Below are positions 56,205 through 64,000 of a DNA stretch of 64,000 nucleotides, in pieces. The translations under genes and the position numbers were made by a program. The notes beneath the pieces are model-generated. The model made no database searches and was not told the origin of the DNA. It was given only the letters and a program-made list of their open reading frames with translations. Numbering within the stretch: the first letter of the stretch is position 1; every line of letters begins with the position of its first letter. The stretch spans positions 28,696,329 to 28,760,328 of the forward strand of contig NC_133103.1 of the NCBI RefSeq assembly GCF_022965805.1. The letters are read 5' to 3'. Source of the DNA: Primulina eburnea. Taxonomy: Eukaryota > Streptophyta > Magnoliopsida > Lamiales > Gesneriaceae.

Positions 56205-57362
56205 TAATCCCCTTACACCAAATCAAGAAACGTGAGTTTGTAACAAAAGGAAGCACTTTTCATGTCAAAACTTTTCACAAATGAAACCACATGATAGATT
56301 AAGGGTGTGTTTGGTTGAGTGGATTAAATAAGGATAGATTAACAGTCCAATATTTATCGTTAAAATTTTAAGTTTTTTTAATAATCATTTTGACCCGGTT
56401 TAAGATCCAATTTTATTAATCAAATAATTATCCATAAAATTGGATCTTAAACCGGGTCAAAATGATTATTAAAACAACTTAAAATTTTAACGATAAATAT
56501 TGGACTATTAATCTATCCTTAGTTAATCCACTCAACCAAACACACCCTTAAGGGATTCATCAAGAAAGTACATATATATAAGCATATAATTGGTGTAAAT
56601 GATGAGAAAAAGAGATACTTGGCGTGCATTGATTATTTATGAACAAAACCTTGGAGAATCGCGCGTCGGGAAAGCATCGGAGGAGCGGGAAAGCATCGGA
56701 GGAGCGGGAAAGTATCTTGTTTTAAGAAATAATGGAGGACTGATATTTTATTCAGCAAGGCTGCTGAAACTTCATGAGAAAAGCTGCTAGAATTTTAGTG
56801 GGTGGGCGGCCAATGATTAGGTTTAGGGTTCAGATTAGTTTAGGGTAATTTTAAATGCTAAACAATGCACTAACGGGCCAAAAATAATGATTAATGGATA
56901 GTTGGACCCATTAAGCATTAAATCAAATTCAACAAGCCCAAAACTGTTCTTGAAAAATATTTCTTTTAGGTACATTTCGAAAATACTGCCTGAACCCTCA
57001 AAAAGTCCTCTGAATCGTTAAAATTTGCGTCCAGATTAAAAAAATATCCCGGCTAGTAAAAATACCTAACCAAGATCCATTTTCAAAAATCATACTTAAA
57101 AAAACCTCATATTAAATAATTAAAAATAATTATTCAATAAAAAATATTTTTCCTGAATATCCCCGGTCAACATTCCTCGTTCGAGGGTGAAATGCAACTT
57201 AAAATCATAATGCATGAAACTTTAAATAAAACATGAATTAAAACACAAATTCATAAAATAAACATGCATTTAATGCATTAAAAAAATTTAATAAAATAAA
57301 AAAAAATTAATAACTTGCATGCATGTGGTTTACGTGGACCTTCAAATTTTCGGGACGTTACA
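56205..57362 (-). repeat. Inverted LTR copy at the right edge of element X
   Basis: Reverse complement of roughly 55152-55990: ccccttacaccaaatcaagaaac pairs with 55968-55990, and it ends ..catgcatgtggttt..cgggacgttaca at 57362. A 245-bp MITE is inserted in it. A short tandem duplication (gcatcggaggagcgggaaa) lies near 56680. Confidence 0.82.
56303..56547. mobile_element. Foldback MITE (Tourist/Harbinger-like termini)
   Basis: A 245-bp near-perfect palindrome: GGGTGTGTTTGGTTGAGTGG at the left and its complement at the right, arms about 110 bp, loop about 20 bp. Flanked by ttaa on both sides (56299-56302; 56548-56551). The empty site is visible in the opposite LTR arm at about 55895. The termini resemble GGGTGTTTGGTT-type Harbinger MITEs; no coding. 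Confidence 0.9.
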
Positions 57363-57367
57363 CATTA

Positions 57368-58197
57368 AGTACTAAGCTACTATTCTGTACTGCCTTCCAT
57401 ACTCAGACCAACGAACAGTCAAAGAGGGTGATTCAGATTTTGGAGACCTACTCAGAGCTTGCATGATTGACTTCCTGGGCAACTAAGAGCCAAAGTTACC
57501 CCTCGTGGAGTTCATGTACAACAACAACTATCAGACATGTATTGGCACAGCTCCATATGAGGCACTATACCGGAGGAATTGTATGTCGCCGGTTTATTGG
57601 GATAAGATAGGGGAAAGAGCATAGTTGGGGCCAGATATTGTCAGTTAGACTGCAGAGTTAGTGGTCAAGATTCAGGATAGGATTAAGACTGCCCAGAGCA
57701 GACAGAAGAGCTATGCATATCAGAGGCGCAAGGATCTTGAGTTTGCAGTAGGGGATCATGTATTTGTCAAAGTCACACCGATGAAGGGTGCGATTAGATT
57801 CGGAAAGAAGGGCAAACTCAGTCCTAGATTCATAGGACCATTCGAGATCCTCTAGAGAGTTGGGACACTAGCATACAGAGTTGTATTACCGCCGAATCTA
57901 ATGGGAGTTCATAACGTGTTCCACGTCTCGATGATGCAGAAGTACGTGTCGAACACTTCGCATGTGTTAAATTGTCTGCCACTACAGCTGATGTCGCACC
58001 TGTCTTTTGAGAAAAGACCCACTTAGAATTTGGAAAGGCAAGATAAGAGGCTCCGGAACAAGGTGATCAACATGGTCAAGGTCAAGTGGCTGAATCATTC
58101 CGAGGAGGAGGCTACTTGGGAGACCGAGACCGAGACCGAGACCGAGACTGAGACTGAGCTGAGGAGCTGCTATCCGGATTTATTTGGTACGTTTTAA
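57368..58197 (+). pseudogene. Element G pol, 3' part (integrase end and chromodomain)
   Basis: Continues exactly from 32100 (..LLQTL / STKLLFCTAFH). It contains FMYNNNYQTCIGTAPYEA (about 57510), the region VKIQDRIKTAQSRQKSY (57661), FGKKGKLSPRFIGPFEIL and the chromodomain-like end (SEEEATWE near 58105). The probable stop is TAA 58195-58197. Stops and shifts are numerous. The C-terminus has an expanded GAGACC repeat. Confidence 0.85.
58119..58158. repeat. GAGACC/GAGACT hexamer repeat
   Basis: Six to seven tandem hexamers at the end of G's chromodomain, coding ET(ET)n. A slippage expansion of a single ET pair found in relatives. Confidence 0.88.
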
Positions 58198-58219
58198 TTT
58201 CGAGGACGAAACTATTTAT

Positions 58220-58233
58220 AAGGGGAGAGGAAT
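58220..58233 (+). promoter_or_regulatory. Element G polypurine tract
   Basis: aaggggagaggaat immediately before the 3' LTR at 58234. Confidence 0.8.
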
Positions 58234-60762
58234 TGTAAGGTCTAGAAAATTCGAATGACGACCTGACTGCTTGCAATATTGGGTTTTACTAAAATATGTA
58301 TTTAATTATTTTATTGCATGATTATTGCATGGTTATGTTGTTTAGTTCATGGTTTATTTAAAGTTTCATTCATTAGGGTTTTAAGTAGTATTTCTTGCTC
58401 GAACGAGTAACGGAGACCGGGGATAATTAAGGAAAAATATTTTTGTTAAAAAATTATTTTAAATTATTTAATGTGTGGTGTAATTTAGTGAGATTTTTGA
58501 AAATGGGCCTTGGTGGGGTATTTTTACCCACCGGGTAATATTTTAAACCGATACGCATATTTTAGCGAGTCAGAGACTTTTTGAGGGTTTGGACAATATT
58601 TTCAAAAATGTACCTAAACAAAATATTGTTTGAGAGTGGTTTTGGGCATATTAGGCCTACTTTAATTTATATTGGCCATAAACTCCTTCAAATCCTTATT
58701 ATTTAAATTAATGGACCCAAAATATATCTATAATATAATTAACCCTAAACCATCCCAAACTCTACACCATTCGGCCGCCCTTCCTCCCCATTTCAGCAGC
58801 TACTTTTCGAAGGTTAATCAGCTTTTCTTCGATTTTCTACCTATTATTTCAAATAAATCCCTCTCTGTCTCTCCGGTACACGTTCTATGCAAAGGTTTTC
58901 GAGCGTATTAATGCAAAGGCACGCCATAAATCCTTTTTTCTCATCATTCATGCTATTTTATGCTTATATGTGTTTCTGCATGAGGAATGCATGGATATAT
59001 TGCATTGCATCGTTCTTGTGAGTTTTTTCATGAAATGTGCCTACCATTTTGCATATAACTCATGTTTTCAACGTTTTGGTGCAAGGGGCTTCTCAATCTA
59101 AGTGTTTTAAGGGCCGTGTAGGGTGAAACAGAAGGTTCAAGGTGCTGATGTCGAGGGTCGGTCGAGATAAATTGAAGGCCGATGGGTTTCGGGGGAAAGG
59201 GATGGGAGCAGTATGCATGGGCTCGGTCCAGGCCATGGTTCAGACCCTGGTGGGTCCGTGTCGAGGGTGGGTAGGGTTCATGGGCTGCTGGACGTGAGGT
59301 TAGGGCTGATGCGAAGGGTATGTGGAATGTTAATGTGAATTTCGGACAAGCTGAGCAACCCAAGTACATGGGCTATAGGTGTGAGTTTGGTTGGTCCAGT
59401 AATGAGTCCATGGCTTGATTATGGTCTTAGGATATTTGGTTAAGGGCTTGTCAAATTGGTTTTTTGTCAAGGATCGAATTCGGGGCCGTGGGTGCAACTA
59501 GAGTTAGGGCTTATGAGTGCAGAAAATTCCAGCGGGTAGCAGCGATCTTTAAGGGGTTCAAAACGGCTGGAATTGTATTTTGTAAGGGCAGCTAGGGTGT
59601 GAATAAGTTGTGGTTAAAATTTGGGAAAGTTTGGCCATGTTTCGGGTTGATTCGGGTTAAAACCGGGACCTCGCTCCATGTTTTAAAACGAATCGTATAA
59701 GTTATGAAATGAGATCGATTTTACGTCTAAGAAACAAATATAATTATTTTTTGAGGTGTTTGGTTGGCTTTGGGTTGAAATTTTGGAGTTCAGAGGTAAA
59801 ACGGTCAATGAGAGTTTCCAGGGGCAAAATGATCATTTTGCACCCGGATCGAGTTAGCAGTCCTCGCAGCACCCTGATCACAAAAATTTCATGTTTTAAA
59901 TGTTTATGATATCACGAACATGACTTTTATGGAAATATGAAAAATATGTTGCATGCTTGATTTTAAGAAAATTTACGTATATGCATGATTTTTATAAGTG
60001 ATAAATACGATGACATGTTTTTTTTGGAGAAAGGGAATTGGTTGTGACTAGTATGATGATACGATAATACAATAACATGTAAGGCTAAGGCTCAATGAAT
60101 GGGTAATATTGTCACTGATGTCCCTGCCGCCAAGTACTGCAGTTATACGTAGATGAATCCATCGACTAATATGATGATATGGAAGTTTTAACTATTTAAA
60201 AGAATTCAAATAAAGAAAAGTGAATACATAAATGTTGTTATGATGCGATAGGAACACGTTTATGCTTATGATTTGAAGCTCATGAAATGTATTTTTAATT
60301 ACGGTACTTTTCACTGTTTCATGCTATGTATATGTACTTGTTATAACGATTCAGGGTGTTGAGTCTTTAGACTCATTAGGTGTGAACGATGCAGGTACAT
60401 ATTGATGAGGAGATTGGAGGCGCCGAAGACAGAGTAGGCGGAGTTGGATGTATGCACGTTAACCCGATGACCATAATTTTTCCGCACATCATGTTTATGA
60501 GTTGGGAGTGATCATGGATATTTTCTTACATTTTATTATTTATATGTTTATGGTTTGACAGGACTTGCATATTGTTTATTTGAGTTCTTTTAAACTACAA
60601 TATTTTTACCCAGTAGCTGAATACCTTTTATTTTTAAATTATGTGATTGACGGTAGATATCGCATGCATGCTTATAAATATATATTTTGAAATAAAAATG
60701 AAAATTTCGAGATTTAGTTTTTAAAAAAAATTGTAGTAGTATTTTGAGTAATAGATGTTTTA
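58234..60762 (+). repeat. Element G 3' LTR
   Basis: About 2.53 kb. Starts TGTAAGGTCTAGAAAATTCG and ends near ttttaga at 60762. It aligns to 160-1137 and 26520-26816 with clear divergence, marking G as old. The downstream half carries the block common to these LTRs (aggcgccgaaga, ccctgccgc). ORFs 58672, 59028 and 59709 show no features. Confidence 0.8.
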
Positions 60763-61187
60763 GATCGATTTCTGGATTTTTTGTGCTTCTTGGACATCAT
60801 ATCTTTGAAATCAAAGAAGCAACATATCGTATCTAAATCTTCAGTTGAAGCGGCGTATAGGTCCATTGCAAATGGCACTTGTGAAGTAGTTTGGATGCTA
60901 CCCTTGTTGAATGATTTACATATTCACATTGCCGATCCAGTAGCTTTATTCAGCGATAATCGGTCAGCTATACAAATTGCTTCAAATCCAGTCTTTCACG
61001 AACGAAAAAAACATATCGAGATTGACTATCATGTTTTCTGTGAAAGAATACAAGGTGGAATGATAAAAGTTTTCTACATTGATCCCATTTGCACTTGGTT
61101 GGCATATTCACCAAATCTCATCTTCCAGAAAGATTTCGGGACACGTTAGTCAAGATGGGAATACAAAATATACATTCTCCATATTGA
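60763..61187 (+). pseudogene. Copia RNase H C-terminus (outermost host element)
   Basis: Plus-strand end of a copia pol, interrupted upstream by element G. Recognisable: SLKSKKQHIVSKSSVEAAYR, then FSDNRSAIQIASNPVFHER and HIEIDYHVFCERI, followed in a shifted frame by the SPERFRDTLVKMGIQNIHSPY-like end. Stop at about 61185. The V-S-x-S-S-x-E-A-x-Y-R motif carries a catalytic acid of RNase H. A purine tract (gaggaggagtagtagaag) follows, probably its PPT. The rest of this element must lie left of the window. Confidence 0.87.
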
Positions 61188-61398
61188 GGAGGAGTAGTAG
61201 AAGTGTGTTTTTGCAAAACATGTATAGAAACACGTTTATGCTTGAGTCATTTTCATTTTTTTTGGTCCACTTTGTTTGATATAATAAATACAGGTTAACA
61301 AACTGAATAATGAAAATACTCTATAAGTCAATTCCGAGTTGCGATTATGAAGATTTCATTTGTTCAATTCCTATATCTTTCTGAAACCATGGCCAACC
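61188..61398 (+). repeat. Probable PPT and LTR remnant of the outer copia element
   Basis: Starts with a polypurine tract directly after pol, so an LTR should follow. I cannot define its end because no second copy is in the window. Confidence 0.4.
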
Positions 61399-62190
61399 TA
61401 TTATGATTAAGCGCTTACTACTAGGCCAAAAGTTATAACTGTTAGACAAGGTGCAACTTTATTTCTTTATACTTTTGGCAGCGCAGAGTGCACCTACTTG
61501 GTACAAATGGGTCGGGCTATTAGGCTCATGAGTCCTGGGAGCTATATGTCTATCTGCTGATGATATCTCATATCCCGTAGAGATCAGTTTTACCCTTTCT
61601 CAACCATCGGCCCTTTCGCCAGCAGAGACAGTATTACCCGTTAAGATCTAGTGTAATTTTTTTATGACCTACTTAGTCAACCAGATCAAGCAACGGAACT
61701 TCAGCAGCTTGACACATGAGAACTTCCTAGGAGCTCACTCATCACAGTACTAATTTCACTCATGAACGCTTAACCCAACATTCCCCCCACACAAGAAGTA
61801 TAGAAAAAATCTTGTTGGGAGAATTGAACTCATGACCACGCTCTGATACCAATTGTTAAGATCAAACGCTTACCACTAGGACAAAAGCTATAACTGTTAG
61901 CCAAAGAGAGATTTTATTTCCTTATACTTGTGGCAGCGCAGATTACACCTACTTTGGTGCTAATGGGTTGGGCTGTTAGGTCCATGAGACAGGAGATGTT
62001 CGTGTCTATCTGCTGTTGTTGTCTCATATAACTTAGATATCAGTCTTACCCTTTTCCCATCATCGGCCCTGTCCCAGTAGAGACAGTATTACCCGTTAAG
62101 ATATGGTGTCACTTTTTACGGCCCTCTTAGCCAACCAGGTCAAGCAGTGCACCGTTAGCAGCTTGATGTATGAGAACTTCCTAGGAGATG
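61399..62190 (-). mobile_element. Second 5S-bearing TRIM (Cassandra relative), truncated
   Basis: Direct repeats 61399-61780 and 61854-62190 share ccgttaagat.t.gtg, gcagcgcag.gt.cacctact and many blocks at roughly 80-85%. PBS complement gctctgatacca is at 61840-61851 and minus-strand GTGTGGGGGGAA (61781-61792) is the PPT. The left LTR carries a 5S-like segment (61725-61776: aacttcctaggagctcactcat, agtactaa, gaacgcttaacc). The right LTR stops within that segment. It differs from the Cassandra copy at 41522 and is older. Confidence 0.75.
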
Positions 62191-62361
62191 GGGACTTCAA
62201 CAACAATGGGTTTTGAGTGGCGATTTTACACTTGTATGGATGGCGGTTGAGATGATTTGTGTAGTAGGATGCATCAGAATCCACAAGGCAACAGAACAAT
62301 TGAAGCGATCGACATAGGTGCAGTTGAAGAAGAGGGAGAGAATGCTCGGATTGGAAGAGAT
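62191..62361. other. Unassigned 170-bp segment
   Basis: Lies between the truncated TRIM and the next LTR. An ORF (62257-62463) runs through it into the LTR, with no domain I recognise. It could be flanking host DNA or a fragment of another element. Confidence 0.3.
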
Positions 62362-64000
62362 TTTAACGTCCGAAAAACCAACATAAATCACATGCATGCA
62401 AATTATTTGAATTGCTTAATTATTTATTTAATGGATTTTAAATGCTTGAATGGTACATTTTAAAAGATTAAAGGTATGATTGCATGAATAAATGATTTTA
62501 TGGCATGATTTAATGAAATTGAAGGATTTTACCAGAATATTCGATAATAGGCTGAGGAAATGAGACCGGGAAGACCAAGACAAGAATAAATATTTTTCGT
62601 TAAATATTTTCAAGGCTTCTTACTATGATTAAAAATGATTAATTTTTTCTAAAAATGATAGAATTCAAATTATTTACTTGACGAGTTCAATTTTATTCAG
62701 GAAGCCAGTTTTGGGCAAACAAGGACTTTTAAATGATCAAAAATATTATTTTTGGAAATTATTTTTTTGTAAACTTTTATTTTACAATTAAATAAGAGTA
62801 TTGGACCAAATTTAACTAAATTTAGTAAGCCCAATTGCTCCTATACTTGGAAGCCCAAAACCCAAGCCCATTAACATGCAAATTAAAATTTATAAAAAGG
62901 ATTCCTAGGTCTTTTTGACACCTATTTAGCCGAATCACACACATTAGCACACACCTAAATTTTGAAAATTAGGAAGAGAAGAAAATCTAGGGTTCTTTGT
63001 CGTATGTTCGTTCGTCTTCACACCCTCGCTAACGATTGAATATTCGAGCCTTTTAAACGAAAAGGCACGTTACTAAGATCTTTTGACACATCATTCAAAC
63101 CATAATATGCATGTTTCAATTGTTTTTTCATGAAAAATATTTACCTTCGATGGTTTAATAGTATGACGATTACTTTAAAAAAATTTGAATGTTATTACGT
63201 ACATATTAACATATTATTATTCCCAACAAGTACGCTGCCAACATAGGATGAATTATGGATAGAACATGAACAAATTTAAGATGAAACAAGTACTGGACAG
63301 TGAGCTAAGGGCTACACGTGAGTTGCTAGAAGAATCCTAAGGTTTGGAATGGTTCACACATGATTCAAGGGGCGGCTCGGTGCAAGGCTACGCAGGGCTC
63401 GGCTAGGTGGCTGGGCTGGACATGGTCAAGTGTAGGGAAGAGTCCTAGCAGGGCTATGATTCGAGTTCAAAGGCTTGGGGAGATTCCACGTGAAGAGAGA
63501 CTCCTCCCCCATGCTCGCGCAAGGTGGCTGCGGTCAAGGGGCTCGCGGCTAGGGCAGGGCGGTTCAAGGTTGGTCTAGTAGGGTCTAGGGATGATGATCA
63601 GGGGTCGGGTCGAGTCAAGGGCTGGTGCAGGGTGGCTCGTTGGTGGCTCGACCACAACATGAGGGAACTCGCACGGCTCCTCTTTTTCTGATGCAGCGGC
63701 TGCAGCATGGACCATGGGGCTTGGGGCTGGCTCGGTTGGGCCTAAGACTGGTCCAGGGTCGGTGAGGGTCAGAGGTGATCAATGGTTAGTAGCTAATGGT
63801 GTCCTAGATCGATTAGGAGTCCTAGGAAGTCTAGGAAGCACTTGCACTGCTCGTGACTTATGTGCAGGGCTCGTGCGACATGTTAGGGGCTGGTTCAATG
63901 GGTTAGGGATGGTCAGTAGAGGCCATAAGGAGTCTGGTCAGGGTTTGGCTCGAGGTGGCTCGGGCATGGTTCGAGAAATTTGGGAGATGGCTCGGTGGTT
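62362..64000 (+). repeat. Start of another Tekay-type LTR, runs off the window
   Basis: Begins ttttaacgtccgaaaaacc and catgcatgcaa, the same head as the X and solo LTRs, with gagaccggg near 62561 and ggcacg near 63062 in the usual order. GC-rich from about 63340. No PBS is reached, so element or solo LTR cannot be told. ORF 63360 is a chance frame in the GC-rich part. Confidence 0.72.

Larger units (their letters stand above)
32101..57362 (+). mobile_element. Element X: non-coding gypsy-type element with rearranged right end
   Basis: X interrupts G's integrase; flanks cattg (32096-32100) and catta (57363-57367) fit a 5-bp TSD. Left end is a plus-strand LTR (32101-33410), then PBS and leader, then about 1.6 kb of non-coding internal sequence split by copia element S, PPT and a plus-strand 3' LTR (55152-56204). 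The right edge is an inverted LTR copy (56205-57362), so both outer edges are LTR starts facing outward. No gag or pol, hence LARD-like. The inverted end may be a rearrangement or a second insertion. Confidence 0.72.

Noticed and set aside
59028..59369. 113-aa minus ORF
   Set aside because: Lies in G's 3' LTR, GC-rich segment, no domain, not kept in the other LTR.
63360..63578. 72-aa ORF near the right end
   Set aside because: Chance frame in a GC-rich LTR segment; arginine/serine-rich with no features.

Overview
The window is plant nuclear DNA, most likely heterochromatin of a eudicot, and almost all of it is retrotransposon. I see no ordinary host gene. The evidence for a plant is: Ty3/gypsy polyproteins of the chromodomain (Tekay/Del-like) type, SIRE/Maximus-like Ty1/copia sequence, primer-binding sites complementary to initiator tRNA-Met (TGGTATCAGAGC), 5S-rRNA-bearing Cassandra-type miniature elements, a tRNA-derived SINE and a foldback MITE. 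The accessory protein of the SIRE-like element reminds me of a repetitive family in Lamiales assemblies. That is memory, not a search, so I hold the order only weakly.

The elements are nested like Russian dolls, and most junctions are resolved by 4-5 bp target-site duplications (TSDs). Outermost is a copia pol gene whose RNase H end is at 60763-61187. It is interrupted by gypsy element G: 5' LTR from before position 1 to 26816, coding remnants 27082-32100 and 57368-58197, 3' LTR 58234-60762. Inside G are three insertions: (a) a copia solo LTR (1138-2504 + 26422-26519), (b) a reverse-oriented solo LTR in gag (27767-28819, TSD gatat/aatat), (c) element X in integrase (32101-57362, TSD cattg/catta). 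Solo LTR (a) holds gypsy element T (2505-26416, minus strand, TSD agatc/tgatc). T in turn holds non-autonomous element N (4193-7865), a 488-bp TRIM at its gag start (14028-14515) and gypsy element P (15101-23575, TSD tatat). X holds copia element S (34023-54176, minus strand, TSD aaacc). S holds a Cassandra-SINE block (41522-42904) and gypsy element Q (43072-50637, TSD catgc).

State of decay follows nesting depth. Q has LTRs identical as far as I can read and one open gag-pol frame with every catalytic motif, so it is the only element here that looks competent. P has about 1% LTR divergence and three coding lesions. S has roughly 2% LTR divergence and scattered stops. T and G are heavily broken. 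X and N carry no protein-coding sequence.

The most unusual content is in S. After the RNase H end it carries a broken ~875-codon accessory gene (35128-37753, minus) and, divergently, a small plus-strand ORF with its own TATA box (38261-38758). Also notable are a short U5 hairpin kept by compensating changes across three copia-type LTR families, intron-like gaps between gag and protease in T and G, an outward-facing LTR pair in X, and two different 5S-derived TRIM families. To the right of the old copia end lie a second 5S-bearing TRIM (61399-62190), about 170 bp I cannot assign, and the start of another gypsy LTR that runs off the window.
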